Source: Thiodiazotropha sp040506195 (lineage in GTDB: Bacteria > Pseudomonadota > Gammaproteobacteria > Chromatiales > Chromatiaceae). From it: a stretch of 64,000 bases of DNA. Made by a program: the position numbers and the translations under genes. The stretch covers positions 248,001-312,000 of the forward strand of contig JBEVXH010000001.1 in NCBI GenBank assembly GCA_040506195.1, in the 5' to 3' direction. This document shows positions 44,312-54,590 of this stretch, one piece after another. How positions within the stretch are numbered: position 1 is the first letter of the stretch; every line of letters starts with the position of its first letter. The notes under the pieces are model-generated. The model had not been told where the DNA came from, did no database searches, and was given only the letters and a program-made list of their open reading frames with translations.

Positions 44312-46126
44312 CTACAGCTCCCGCGATGCGCGTTTGCGCTCATGCTCCTTGAGGTGTTTCTTGCGCAACCTGATGGCACCCGGTGTGACTTCCACCAGTT
44401 CGTCATCTTCAATGAACTCCAACGCCTGCTCGAGGCTGTATTGCAGTGGGGGCGTCAGTATAATTGAATCGTCTTTGCCGGCAGCCCGAATATTTGTTAA
44501 TTGCTTGCCTTTCAATGGATTAACCACCAGGTCGTTTTCCCGGGAGTTGATGCCCACTATCTGCCCCTCATAGACATCATCACCCGGCGAGGCGAAAAGC
44601 CTGCCTCGCTCCTGGAGGTTAAATAGGGCATATCCGAGCACCTTACCCCGACCATTGGCGATTAAAACACCATTTTTCCTCTCGGCTATCCCCCCTTGCT
44701 GGGTGGGACCATAGTGATCGAAAACATGGTAGATCAACCCGGTGCCTGAAGTGGTGGTCATAAATTCAGTCTGAAAACCGATCAGTCCACGGGAGGGTAT
44801 GATGTAGTCGAGTCGGACTCTTCCTTTGCCATCCGGCACAATATCCTTGAGTTCACCCTTGCGCGCGCCCAGTGCCTCCATAATGCTGCCCTGATCCTTC
44901 TCCTCAACATCCACGGTCAGCTGCTCGTAAGGCTCGCAAACCTCTCCCTCGACTTCGCGAAAGATGACCTCCGGCCGGGATACGGCCAGCTCATAACCCT
45001 CACGACGCATGTTCTCGATCAAGACCGAAAGATGCAGTTCACCACGCCCGGAGACCTTGAATTTCTCCGGGTCTGTCCCTTCCTCGACCCGCAGTGCCAC
45101 ATTGTGTATCAGCTCTCGCTCGAGACGCTCCTTAAGTTGTCTGGAGGTAAGATATTTACCTTCGAGCCCGGCGAAGGGCGAGGTATTGACCTGAAAGGTC
45201 ATTGAGACGGTGGGCTCATCTACGGTCAGCGGAGACATCGCATCTACATGCTCCGGATCGCAGAGGGTATCGGAAACATTGGGCGCCTCCAGTCCGCTGA
45301 TCGCAATGATGTCTCCGGCACTGGCTTGGTCGACCTCAAAGCGCTCCAGACCGAGGTAACCGTAGACTATCCCTATCTTGCCGCGGTGCTGTTCTCCATC
45401 ATATTTCACCACGGTGACCTGTTGATTGGGTTTCACCGTACCACGGGTCACTCTCCCCACCGCGATCGCCCCGACATAGCTGTTGTAGTCCAGATTGGAG
45501 ATCTGCATCTGGAAGGGGCCGTCCGGATCGACTTCAGGCGCCGGGCAGTGATTGACAATCGTTTCGAACAGCGGCCGCATGTCGCCCTGATTCACCTGAC
45601 TCTCCAGACCGGCGTAACCATTGACCGCCGAGGCGTAGATGATGGGGAAATCGAGCTGCTCGTCAGTTGCACCGAGACGGTCGAACAACTCAAATACCTG
45701 GTCGATAACCCAGTCGGGTCTCGCCCCCGGTTTATCGATCTTGTTCACCACCACAATGGGTCGCAGGCCGTGCTTGAACGCCTTCTGGGTGACGAACCGG
45801 GTCTGTGGCATGGGGCCTTCCTGGGCATCCACCAACAATAGTACGGAATCGACCATTGATAGCACACGCTCCACCTCACCACCAAAATCGGCATGTCCAG
45901 GTGTATCGACGATATTGATACGATAATGCTTCCAGCGGATAGCCGTGTTCTTAGACAGGATAGTGATACCCCGTTCCCTCTCCTGATCGTTGGAGTCCAT
46001 GACGCGTTCGACATTGCCAAAACGCTCACCCAGGGTTCCAGACTGTTTCAACAGCTCATCCACAAGCGTGGTCTTGCCATGGTCGACATGCGCGATAATG
46101 GCGATATTTCTTAGGTTCTCGATCAC
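44312..46126 (-). CDS. bipA: GTPase BipA/TypA
   Basis: 604 residues, EF-G-like translational GTPase with G1 AHVDHGKTT, G3 DTPGHADFGGEV and G4 NKIDKPGA. The C-terminal BipA-specific domain ends VRLRKKHLKEHERKR. It binds the ribosome and helps 50S assembly and adaptation to cold or stress. It is convergent with the candidate sRNA. Confidence 0.97.
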   Translation of the reverse strand: MIENLRNIAIIAHVDHGKTTLVDELLKQSGTLGERFGNVERVMDSNDQERERGITILSKNTAIRWKHYRINIVDTPGHADFGGEVERVLSMVDSVLLLVDAQEGPMPQTRFVTQKAFKHGLRPIVVVNKIDKPGARPDWVIDQVFELFDRLGATDEQLDFPIIYASAVNGYAGLESQVNQGDMRPLFETIVNHCPAPEVDPDGPFQMQISNLDYNSYVGAIAVGRVTRGTVKPNQQVTVVKYDGEQHRGKIGIVYGYLGLERFEVDQASAGDIIAISGLEAPNVSDTLCDPEHVDAMSPLTVDEPTVSMTFQVNTSPFAGLEGKYLTSRQLKERLERELIHNVALRVEEGTDPEKFKVSGRGELHLSVLIENMRREGYELAVSRPEVIFREVEGEVCEPYEQLTVDVEEKDQGSIMEALGARKGELKDIVPDGKGRVRLDYIIPSRGLIGFQTEFMTTTSGTGLIYHVFDHYGPTQQGGIAERKNGVLIANGRGKVLGYALFNLQERGRLFASPGDDVYEGQIVGINSRENDLVVNPLKGKQLTNIRAAGKDDSIILTPPLQYSLEQALEFIEDDELVEVTPGAIRLRKKHLKEHERKRASREL

Positions 46127-47027
46127 TGAAACAGCCCGTCCGGTGTAAAAAAAGATGGCGGATTATACCCTTATCATGAAAATTATCTTTTTATTTTTTA
46201 TAATACATTTCAATTCAATGAGTTATAGAGCATACTGAAGGGTAATAGTTACCTTCTATCGACAACCCCTTTTCATTTCATAACTTTCAGAATTACCCAC
46301 AAGATCTGTGGATAACACAGTTGATAAATCCTGAAAACTACCCTCAAAAGCAGATAAAACGGGGGAATTCATTAAATCGTAAAAAAAATGAACAATTTAT
46401 TGTTTGCCTTTAAAAACATATAGTTAGATTAATATGTAAGGCCCATGCCCAGTCTTGGTTCAGGTAGATGACTGAGTCAATCCCTCAACCTTTCCCTATG
46501 TGCACAGTTTATCATTGCGATCGCAGCAAAAGCCTGTCTGTAGGCAATCCGGAAGCTCCTCTAGCATAATGCGATCACAAATCCAGCTACCTTCGTGTAG
46601 ATATAACCTGCAATGTGGCTATCTAGGGCCTGTTAACACTAATCCAATTGGCCCTGTTGTGCCTGAAAAAGCGCCAATCAAGGCGCACCCCAAGGGCACT
46701 TCCTTCGGGGCGCGAGGAGAGAGGTTTGGTGATTCCAAATGAACGACGAGCAACGCGGAGTGGCGCATTTTCAGGTACAACCCGAAGGGCCGGGGCTGTT
46801 TTTCTACCCAGCAGAGTCGATTGGACTAGCGTTAACAGGCCCTAGTTAAACAGTTACTAATAATCAAATAGGTTGGACTTCTTCTAAAGCTTGCACTCTG
46901 GGACGAATATGGACAGGATAGAGCAAGACGCAACCTGAGCAAAAAATAAAGCCGGGGTTGGAATTTCAAAACCAATACCTACGAGTTGCGCGACTTAAAA
47001 CAAGCAGAAAATGAAGTAGAACTATCC
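46127..47027. other. Intergenic region upstream of the bat operon
   Basis: About 900 bases. Left part (46130-46620) is A+T-rich with no gene. The middle holds the MITE-like element (46623-46845). The right part must contain the moxR promoter. Several short frames look accidental. Confidence 0.5.
46623..46845. mobile_element. MITE-like element, dispersed repeat copy 4 (full length)
   Basis: 223 bp with terminal inverted repeats of about 25 bp: left CTAGGGCCTGTTAACACTAA, right (inverted) CTAGGGCCTGTTAACGCTAG, both flanked by CTAG. The interior is G+C-rich and encodes no transposase. It is probably mobilised by a trans-acting enzyme. Confidence 0.7.
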
Positions 47028-47984
47028 ATGAACTCATCCGACCTTGCTCCACTCCGTGAACATTTGGCTTCGCGTGTCATCGGCCAGACCAGTTTTATCG
47101 AAAGTATGTTGATCTGTCTTCTCAGTGACGGTCATCTACTCATCGAAGGTTTGCCCGGTCTTGCTAAAACCACTGCCGTGAAGGCCCTGGCGGAAGCCAT
47201 TGAAGGCGATTTTCACCGTGTCCAGTTTACACCTGATCTTTTACCGTCCGACCTCATCGGTACCGATATCTATCGCCATGAAAAGGGTGAATTCGAATTC
47301 CGCCAGGGGCCGCTGTTCCACAATATCCTGCTTGCGGACGAGGTCAACCGGGCACCGGCCAAGGTACAGTCCGCGTTACTGGAGGCGATGGGAGAACAAC
47401 AGATCACGGTAGGTCAGACGACCTACCCACTGCCCTCATTCTTTATGGTACTGGCAACCCAGAACCCGGTTGAACAGGAAGGCACCTATCACCTGCCGGA
47501 GGCCCAGCTCGACCGTTTTCTGATGCAGGCCAATGTGGATTACCCGAATCGGGCAGAGGAGCTTGAGATTCTGGACTTGGACAGTGCCCAGCAAAAACAG
47601 AAACCGACACCACCAGACAAACCATTGACGCAAAAGAAGCTGACATCAATTCGCCAGCAGGTGGCTGAACTCTACCTCGATCCGAAGCTCAACAGCTATA
47701 TCGTTGATCTGGTCCAGGCAAGCCGGGATCCCAAGGCCTATGACAAGGACCTGGCCCGCTGGTGTCGCTTCGGCGCTTCGCCCCGAGCCAGTATCGCATT
47801 GGCAAGATGCGCACGCGCCAAGGCCTGGCTGGACGACGAAGAATTCGTCGCTCCCCACCACATTCAAGCCGTTGCCCCTGCCATTCTTCGACACCGCATC
47901 CTGCTGACCTTCGAAGCGGAGGCCGAAGGCATCACTACTGACGATTTTCTCTCCCGCCTGTTGGATATGGTTGCCATTCCCTAG
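47028..47984 (+). CDS. MoxR-type AAA+ ATPase
   Basis: 318 residues from the ATG at 47028 (MNSSDLAPLREHLA). A TTG further upstream adds 14 codons but is unlikely. Walker A GLPGLAKT, Walker B ILLADEVNRAP, and sensor ATQNPVEQEGTYHLPEAQLDRF fit the MoxR subfamily, a chaperone for VWA-domain proteins. First gene of moxR-DUF58-DUF4381-batABCD. Confidence 0.95.
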   Translation: MNSSDLAPLREHLASRVIGQTSFIESMLICLLSDGHLLIEGLPGLAKTTAVKALAEAIEGDFHRVQFTPDLLPSDLIGTDIYRHEKGEFEFRQGPLFHNILLADEVNRAPAKVQSALLEAMGEQQITVGQTTYPLPSFFMVLATQNPVEQEGTYHLPEAQLDRFLMQANVDYPNRAEELEILDLDSAQQKQKPTPPDKPLTQKKLTSIRQQVAELYLDPKLNSYIVDLVQASRDPKAYDKDLARWCRFGASPRASIALARCARAKAWLDDEEFVAPHHIQAVAPAILRHRILLTFEAEAEGITTDDFLSRLLDMVAIP

Positions 47985-48005
47985 CCTGCAGGGCGCCGTA
48001 TCGCT

Positions 48006-48917
48006 ATGAGCCTCTATCCCCATATCGATGATCTGCTGGAACTACGCCATCAGGCCCATACCCTGGGACTGGCCTCGCACCATCTGGTGAATACCAGCTT
48101 CAGCGGTCTCTATGCTTCCGTGTTCCGTGGCACCGGTCTCGATTTCGAAGAGGTGAGGGAGTACCGCGAAGGCGATGATATTCGCAACATGGAATGGAAT
48201 GTCACCGCACGCACCAACGTACCCCATTTAAAGATCTTTCGCGAAGAGCGGGAGCGTAGCGTTGTTCTCTGTATCGACAGAGGCCCGCACATGAGCTTCG
48301 GCACGCGGGGTACTTTTAAATCGATACAGGCTGCCAAGGCGGCCGCCCTGCTCGGCTGGGCCGCGTCCAAGCTGCATGACAGGGTTGGGGGCATGCTGTT
48401 TGGCGATAATCGCCTGGGGATGCAATACTTCCGTCCCACCAAGGACCGCCGCGCACTATGGCGCCTGCTGCATGCCCTCACAAAAGAGGGCACCACGCAG
48501 CAACCGCATATCGACTGCCTCTCTGAAGCCTTGCAACGGGCCGACCGGGGTACGGCAACCGGCTCTCTGATCTTTGTGATCGCCGACATGAACCGTGAGA
48601 TCCAGGACCTGAAGCAGACCTTGGGTCGACTCTGCCAACACCATACCCTGGTGCTGATACCGGTTGATGATCCAGCGGACAGGGAGCTACCTGATATGGG
48701 ACAGGTCACCTTTGTCGGTCCTGACGGTAAGGCGCTGGAGATCGATACCCGCGACCATCAGGCCAGAGAGCGCTATACGCAAACTTGGCATATGCGCCGA
48801 CACACATTGATCCAGTTGACCAACGTCCTGGGCATACCCTTGATGCCGATTACCACCAATGAAGAGATCCACCTGGCCCTGTCTCATGGCTTGGCGAAGC
48901 ATTTTGGCAGGCGCTGA
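48006..48917 (+). CDS. DUF58 domain protein
   Basis: 303 residues. GDDIRNMEWNVTARTNVPHLKIFREERER is the DUF58 signature; a degenerate VWA fold follows (VLCIDRGPHMSFGT). No membrane segment. It lies between moxR and the DUF4381 gene, as in aerotolerance (Bat) operons. Confidence 0.93.
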   Translation: MSLYPHIDDLLELRHQAHTLGLASHHLVNTSFSGLYASVFRGTGLDFEEVREYREGDDIRNMEWNVTARTNVPHLKIFREERERSVVLCIDRGPHMSFGTRGTFKSIQAAKAAALLGWAASKLHDRVGGMLFGDNRLGMQYFRPTKDRRALWRLLHALTKEGTTQQPHIDCLSEALQRADRGTATGSLIFVIADMNREIQDLKQTLGRLCQHHTLVLIPVDDPADRELPDMGQVTFVGPDGKALEIDTRDHQARERYTQTWHMRRHTLIQLTNVLGIPLMPITTNEEIHLALSHGLAKHFGRR

Positions 48918-49397
48918 ATGGACCCATTGCGCGATATTCGAGGTATTGACCCAGCACCCTGGTGGCCACCCGCCCCCGGATGGTGGTTGCTGCTGGCACT
49001 GCTCGTACTGTTGGCGCTGTTGATCTGGCTATTCATCAGGTGGCGCCGGCTCTATCCGTTAGGACGATGGCAACAGGACGCGCGGCGCCATCTGCTCGCC
49101 TTGCGGCGGCGCATGAAACGCGAGCCGGCGAAACAGGTGGCAAGTGAGCTCTCCGAACTGCTGAGGCGTATCGCCATAGCCCGTTGCGGCCGGGAGGAGA
49201 CCGCCGCCCTTACCGATGAGGCCTGGCTCGACTGGTTGCAGAGCAACGACTCAAGCGGTTTTCTATGGCGTGAAAAAGGTCGGATACTGCTGGTACTCCC
49301 CTATGCCCCACCTGATCGCGATGCCGACAAGAGTGATCTGGCGCAACTGATCGACGCCGCCATCCACTGGGTCAGCGAGGAAGCCTGTCATGTTTGA
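48918..49397 (+). CDS. DUF4381 membrane protein
   Basis: 159 residues: N-terminal WWPPAPGWWLLLALLVLLALLIWLFI membrane helix, a helical body (RRRMKREPAKQVASELSELLRRIAIARCG) and an acidic C-terminus. DUF4381 is always found in Bat operons. It starts 1 base after the DUF58 stop and overlaps batA. Confidence 0.9.
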   Translation: MDPLRDIRGIDPAPWWPPAPGWWLLLALLVLLALLIWLFIRWRRLYPLGRWQQDARRHLLALRRRMKREPAKQVASELSELLRRIAIARCGREETAALTDEAWLDWLQSNDSSGFLWREKGRILLVLPYAPPDRDADKSDLAQLIDAAIHWVSEEACHV

Positions 49398-50430
49398 GTT
49401 TCATTGGCCCTGGATGGCGCTTTTACTGCTGCTCCCGCTATTGATCCGACTCTTCTGGTCGCGCCCGCCGCATAGACAGCATGAATCGGTGGAGGGGATG
49501 CAGACCACCCTGCTGCATCCAAGCCTGACCCACCTGCAGGACGCCTTTCACACACGTCAACCGCGCCAGCCCCTGAGTGCCCGCCTGTATAGCTGGCTGC
49601 TCCATCTCTTATGGCTGGCGCTGGTGTTGGCATTGATGCGCCCCCAATGGCTTGAACCCTATACCGAAAATCGCACCGCGGGATATGACCTGATGCTGGC
49701 TGTGGATGCCTCCCATTCCATGAATGCCCTCGATTTCACCCTGAACGATGAACAGGTCAGTCGAATGCAGGTGGTGAAGGGGGTGGTCGCCAAGTTCATC
49801 GAGGGGCGACAGGGAGACCGTATAGGTCTGGTGGTGTTCGGCAGCAAGGCCTACGTACTCTCCCCTCTCACCTATGATCGCAAGGCGGTCAACAGCCTGC
49901 TGAGTGAAGTGATCCCCCGTATCGCCGGTGATGGCACCGCCATAGGCGATGCCTTGGGCCTAGGCGTAAAGAAACTCAGAGAGCGACCGCAGGGATCCAG
50001 GGTCATGTTGCTGATTGCCGACGGCGAGAATACAGCGGGTACCATACCGCCCCTGAAAGCCGCCCAACTGGCTGCAGAGGAAGGTATTCGAATCTACAGC
50101 ATAGGCGTCGGCAGCAATAAGAAGCGTGTACCGATCATGGAGAATGGCCGCATCATTACCCGCACCGACCTGGGATTCAATGAAGCGGTCATGCGTGAGA
50201 TAGCGGAGTCCGCAGACGGCGCCTACTTTCGCGCCACCGATACCGCGGCACTGGAAAAGATCTATCTGCACATCGATGAGCTGGAAAAGACCGAGGCCGA
50301 ATCCCGCACCGTATTCATCCCCCAACCTCTCTACTATTGGCCACTCAGTGCTGCACTGCTGCTGTTGTTGGTTCTGGGGATCTATCCCGAAGGCAGGCAG
50401 AGGCGGCTGAGAGGGGGCGGTTATGCCTGA
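49390..50430 (+). CDS. batA: VWA-domain protein BatA
   Basis: 346 residues: N-terminal and C-terminal membrane helices (WMALLLLLPLLIRLF, LSAALLLLLVLGI) flank a VWA domain with the metal site VDASHSMNAL. The VWA faces the periplasm. It overlaps batB by 8 bases. Confidence 0.92.
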   Translation: MFEFHWPWMALLLLLPLLIRLFWSRPPHRQHESVEGMQTTLLHPSLTHLQDAFHTRQPRQPLSARLYSWLLHLLWLALVLALMRPQWLEPYTENRTAGYDLMLAVDASHSMNALDFTLNDEQVSRMQVVKGVVAKFIEGRQGDRIGLVVFGSKAYVLSPLTYDRKAVNSLLSEVIPRIAGDGTAIGDALGLGVKKLRERPQGSRVMLLIADGENTAGTIPPLKAAQLAAEEGIRIYSIGVGSNKKRVPIMENGRIITRTDLGFNEAVMREIAESADGAYFRATDTAALEKIYLHIDELEKTEAESRTVFIPQPLYYWPLSAALLLLLVLGIYPEGRQRRLRGGGYA

Positions 50431-51451
50431 ATCGCTGTTTCACTTTGCCCGTCCGGAATGGTTGCTCGCCCTGCTCGGCCTGATTCCGGTCCTTGGGTGG
50501 CTGATCTACAGTGTGGTACGACCCGCTAAAGGTCCTCTTCACCGCTATGCCGACGAACACCTGCTGCCACACCTGACGGGGGTGAGGGAACTGAGTGTGG
50601 ATGAGCGCTGGAGTCGATTCACACGCTGGGGTCTGTTATGGATTCTGCTGGTATTTGCATTGGCCGGTCCACGCTGGGACTACACCGATATCGAGGCCTT
50701 CTCGCCAGCCAGTGATCTGGTCATCTTGATGGACATCTCCCGTTCAATGAACGTGGCTGATGTACCGCCATCCCGCCTGGCTCGGGCGCGCCAGGAGGTG
50801 CAGGATCTGGTTGCGCTGAACAGGGAAGTGCGTATCGGCATGATCGCCTTTGCAACCGTGCCCCATGTGGTGGCTCCGATTACCGAAGACACTCAAAGCA
50901 TCCTCAACGCATTGCCGGCAGTCACCTCCGACCTGACCAATCTCCAGGGCAGCCGCCTGATCGCCGCACTGGAACGCACTCAGCAACTGCTCGGTAGTGG
51001 AGGCACCAAGAGTTCAAGCAGTATCCTGCTGATCAGTGATGGAGATTTCGACGAGCCAGGACTCTTGGAGCGAATCGAGGATCTCGCGGAACAGGGCATT
51101 GTCTTGCATACTATGGGTATAGGCACAACGGGGGGTGGTCCCGTGCCTGCCCGCGTCGGCCAGAGCGAGTTGATGAGAGAGCGGAGCGGCAAGATCATTG
51201 AATCCCGACTCAACGAACCCCTGTTGCAACAACTCGCACAGGCAGGGGGCGGTTACTATCAGCGTGCGGACTTTCGAGACCAGGACAGCCGCAATATTCT
51301 GAAACTTGCCATCGGCGATGTCGGCAGACCGACCCCCACTGAGGAGAAAACCCGGGTTTGGAATGAGCGCTTCTACTGGTTGGTTTTCCCCTTGCTGCTA
51401 TTCCTGCTATCCCGTTTCAGGGTGAGACGACCGGGAGAGAACCAGGCATGA
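50423..51451 (+). CDS. batB: VWA-domain protein BatB
   Basis: 342 residues, same architecture as BatA: WLLALLGLIPVLGWLIYSVV anchor, VWA with MDISRSMNV, a conserved threonine region and a C-terminal anchor (WLVFPLLLFLLSRF). Overlaps batC by 4 bases. Confidence 0.92.
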   Translation: MPESLFHFARPEWLLALLGLIPVLGWLIYSVVRPAKGPLHRYADEHLLPHLTGVRELSVDERWSRFTRWGLLWILLVFALAGPRWDYTDIEAFSPASDLVILMDISRSMNVADVPPSRLARARQEVQDLVALNREVRIGMIAFATVPHVVAPITEDTQSILNALPAVTSDLTNLQGSRLIAALERTQQLLGSGGTKSSSSILLISDGDFDEPGLLERIEDLAEQGIVLHTMGIGTTGGGPVPARVGQSELMRERSGKIIESRLNEPLLQQLAQAGGGYYQRADFRDQDSRNILKLAIGDVGRPTPTEEKTRVWNERFYWLVFPLLLFLLSRFRVRRPGENQA

Positions 51452-52839
51452 AGACCCTCTATCTCTCCACAACACTCCTCCTGTCTGCCGCACTGGCAGA
51501 AGCCGATTGGTTTCTGAATCAGGAGCAACAAGCAGCAGAGAACTACAACCAAGGCCACTATGAGGAGGCGGCAAAGGGATTCGAGGACCCCTATCGCCGA
51601 GGGGTCGCTAACTACCGCACAGGCGACTACCAGGCTGCCAGCGAGGATTTCAGCCAGGTAGAGCGGGAGGAGGTCAAACTGGATGCCCGTTACAACCAGG
51701 GTAACAGCCGCTACAAACTGGAGGACTACCAGGGCGCCATCGAAGCCTATGAACAGGTACTGGAAAGCGATCCGGACCATACCGATGCACGCCACAATCT
51801 GGCCCTGGCGAAAGAAAAACTGGCACAGCAACCCAAAGATGAGGAAGAGGAAAAAGAGGAGGAACAGGAATCCGAGACGGAGGAAAAAGAGTCTGAGTCG
51901 AGTGAGGAGCAACAGCAGTCCGGCGAAGAACAACAGGAGCAGCAGCAATCCAGCGAACAGCAACAGGAGCAGCAGCAATCCGGCGAGCAGCAACAGGAGC
52001 AGCAGCAGTCCGGCGAGCAGCAACAGGAGCAGCAGCAGTCCGGCGAGCAACAACAGGAGCAGCAGCAGTCCGGCGAGCAACAACAGGAGCAGCAGCAGTC
52101 CGGCGAGCAACAACAGGAGCAGCAGCAGTCCGGCGAGCAGCAACAGGAGCAGCAGCAGTCCGGCGAGCAGCAACAGGAGCAGCAGCAGTCCGACGAGCGG
52201 CAAGAAGAAGCGCAACAAACCGGCCAACGACAACAGGAAAAACCCTCGGAGGAAGGCAAAGAACAGCAGGATGAAGAGCAAGAATCCGGCGATCGGAAGG
52301 AGAGTGAAGAGCAGCAGGATGGCAGCGAGACATCGGCAGAGCAGCAAGAGATGAGTGGGGAGCAGGAACGACAGCAGGATAAGAGTGACGGTGAGGCGTT
52401 CAGGGAAGAGCAACAGACCGAATCGGGCGAGGAGGAGCCGCAGGATCAACCACGCGAGGGCGAACAAGCTGATGAAAAGTCTGCTAATCTCGATGCAAAG
52501 GGAGATGAGGAGGAGAAACAGACACCTGGATCGCAACGCCGCGACGAACTGGGTCGGGATACCGGTGAACGCCATGTCCGCCCGGAAGACGAAGCCCGTT
52601 CCGAGGCAGTGGATCAAGTGGATCAAAGCGATCAGCCCCAGCCCCTTGAAAGTGAGCAACAAGCCGATGGGGAGGGTATTGAAAAGACCCGTTTAAGCGG
52701 CGCAAACGCATTGATGGAACAATGGCTGGATCAAGTTGAGGGAGACCCGGCCCAACTGATGCAACAACAGTTCAAATTGGAAGAGTATAAATACCTTCGT
52801 AGCCGAGGCGGCCGCGATACGGAGACAAGACCCTGGTGA
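51448..52839 (+). CDS. batC: TPR protein BatC with Gln/Glu-rich repeat tail
   Basis: 463 residues. Signal peptide (1-20), TPR repeats (about 25-125, YNQGHYEEAAKGFEDPYRRGVANYRTGDYQAASEDF), then a long acidic, glutamine-rich tail. The DNA of the tail holds a tandem 30-bp repeat (8 units, EQQQEQQQSG). The end (MEQWLDQVEGDPAQLMQQQFKLEEYKY) is conserved in BatC, so the frame is intact. Overlaps batD by 4 bases. Confidence 0.88.
   Translation: MKTLYLSTTLLLSAALAEADWFLNQEQQAAENYNQGHYEEAAKGFEDPYRRGVANYRTGDYQAASEDFSQVEREEVKLDARYNQGNSRYKLEDYQGAIEAYEQVLESDPDHTDARHNLALAKEKLAQQPKDEEEEKEEEQESETEEKESESSEEQQQSGEEQQEQQQSSEQQQEQQQSGEQQQEQQQSGEQQQEQQQSGEQQQEQQQSGEQQQEQQQSGEQQQEQQQSGEQQQEQQQSGEQQQEQQQSDERQEEAQQTGQRQQEKPSEEGKEQQDEEQESGDRKESEEQQDGSETSAEQQEMSGEQERQQDKSDGEAFREEQQTESGEEEPQDQPREGEQADEKSANLDAKGDEEEKQTPGSQRRDELGRDTGERHVRPEDEARSEAVDQVDQSDQPQPLESEQQADGEGIEKTRLSGANALMEQWLDQVEGDPAQLMQQQFKLEEYKYLRSRGGRDTETRPW
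51961..52200 (+). repeat. Tandem 30-bp repeat, 8 units, in batC
   Basis: Each unit encodes QQEQQQSGEQ; units differ by single bases (CAA/CAG swaps). All indels in units of 30 bp keep the frame, so unit number can vary between strains. Confidence 0.95.
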
Positions 52840-54569
52840 CATATATACCTTCTAGACAATGGGAAAGCATGGGTTCGACAGGACTTGTATTGATCACGCT
52901 GATCCTGTTGTCCGTTCATTGCCCAGCCACGGCCAATCCGTTTCCGGGCAACTCTCCTTGGCAAGGAATGCCGCCAGGGCAGTGGAACTTCGCCCCACCC
53001 GATCGACGCCAATCCAGCACACCCACAAAGAGTCAGCCGACCGCTACGACCCAATCACCCTATGCGGGCTGGCCTGGCCGCCAATACCCCGGATATTCAC
53101 CACAGAACTACTATTCAACGCCAACCCAGGCCCCTCAGATTGAAACCAAGCTTTCGATACAGAACCCCTATGTGCAACAGAACGTAATTCTCAAAATCAG
53201 CATCGTCAGCCAAAACAACCTGCGTACTGCAACGCCGCACATTCCATCGAGTGACCACTTCATCCTGCGGCAGCTTGAGGATCCGGTTACCTACTCCCGC
53301 ACCCGTAACGGTAAAAGGCAGATCGTGAACGATTTCTATTTCACACTGACCCCGCTTAAAGCGGGCCTTTATCAACTACCCAAACTGAGCATCACTGGAG
53401 AGGAGGAGCAACTAACCACATATAGCCGGGGCAACAGGCCATTCGATGCATCGATGAACAGCCCGCCACACCTTGAGATTAGAGAGGCCGACCCAGACAG
53501 TACGCCCTGGCTGCCCGTGGAACAGCTCGATCTGAAGATCAAATTGCCTGGCAAGCTCAAAGCTGCCGCCGGCAAGCCCTTCACCCTGGTAACCGAAATC
53601 AATGCCGTGGGCATTGCTGGTGAACAACTCCCCAGCCTTGAACAGCAGCTCAAATCCGATGCATTCCGTATCTACCGGGAACAGAGTCGGGTGGAGACCA
53701 ACCTGAACAAGAGTACCGATAAGCTCGTCAGCCGTCGCCTGGAGACTTTTACCCTGGTACCTCAATATGGTGGTGATCTGAAACTACCCCAGTTAAGCGT
53801 GAGCTGGTGGAATACACGGATACACGTTCCACAAAGGGCCTCTATCCCCCTGCAGCCGATCGCTGTCAGCGGCACCCGTAAAGCAAACGGTTTTTTCAAC
53901 GTCGACGAAGAGAGTACCCTGTTTCCCGCAGGCGCCTCCTCCGCATTCTGGATTCCTCTCTCTGTGGTGTTCGGTGTTATTTTCGGGTACTGGTTGGCGA
54001 TCTGGATCTCCCACCGTAGAAAGGGAGACACACAACATTCCCCATTGGCGCCATTGGTCGCATTTCTACAACGCCCGATGCAACAGATGGCACCGGCCTT
54101 TTCACCACTCAAGGCAAAGCTCCGCACCACTACCGCTGTCCTCAACCCCGCCGCCCATTGGCAACGCTGGCGCCGCAACTTGGTTGGCATGTTGCCTCTG
54201 TCGGTGCGTTTCTACTTTTGTGTCCGCTTCGTAGATGAAGAGACGGATCCGGAGGTGTGGGGCTACACTCTGAGGTTTCTCGCCAACAAACATCTCAGTC
54301 TGCCGCCTAATGTACCCTTCAGTGTCATCGGCAAGCATATCATCGACTTCCACCCCAAGGCACAGGCAGAGAAGATCCATACTCTCATACACGAGCTGGA
54401 ACAGGCGATCTACGGTCACAGCAACCTTGATTTCGATCGCTGGAAAGAGGCTTTCAAACATGAAATTCGGCCCAGCATAAGATTATGGCCCCGCCGATCC
54501 GGATTAAAGAGCACACCCTCCGGATCTCTATTGCCAAACCTCAATCCGGACAAGGCCACCAGTGGCTGA
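52836..54569 (+). CDS. batD: BatD protein, oxygen tolerance family
   Basis: 577 residues, GTG start overlapping the batC stop. Signal anchor (SMGSTGLVLITLILLSVHCPATA), a low-complexity Pro/Gln/Tyr stretch (60-105), two immunoglobulin-like domains (106-360) and a membrane helix (about 372-390, FWIPLSVVFGVIFGYWLAIW). The cytoplasmic C-terminus carries a further domain. Last gene of the operon. Confidence 0.88.
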   Translation: MTYIPSRQWESMGSTGLVLITLILLSVHCPATANPFPGNSPWQGMPPGQWNFAPPDRRQSSTPTKSQPTATTQSPYAGWPGRQYPGYSPQNYYSTPTQAPQIETKLSIQNPYVQQNVILKISIVSQNNLRTATPHIPSSDHFILRQLEDPVTYSRTRNGKRQIVNDFYFTLTPLKAGLYQLPKLSITGEEEQLTTYSRGNRPFDASMNSPPHLEIREADPDSTPWLPVEQLDLKIKLPGKLKAAAGKPFTLVTEINAVGIAGEQLPSLEQQLKSDAFRIYREQSRVETNLNKSTDKLVSRRLETFTLVPQYGGDLKLPQLSVSWWNTRIHVPQRASIPLQPIAVSGTRKANGFFNVDEESTLFPAGASSAFWIPLSVVFGVIFGYWLAIWISHRRKGDTQHSPLAPLVAFLQRPMQQMAPAFSPLKAKLRTTTAVLNPAAHWQRWRRNLVGMLPLSVRFYFCVRFVDEETDPEVWGYTLRFLANKHLSLPPNVPFSVIGKHIIDFHPKAQAEKIHTLIHELEQAIYGHSNLDFDRWKEAFKHEIRPSIRLWPRRSGLKSTPSGSLLPNLNPDKATSG

Positions 54570-54590
54570 TTCTTAACAGCGCCGTGTCTG

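Noticed and set aside
51373..52662. Long minus-strand frame of 429 codons opposite batC, rich in Leu
   Set aside because: It is the shadow of the Gln/Glu repeat (CAG/GAG read backwards gives CTG/CTC); no start signal and no family resemblance.
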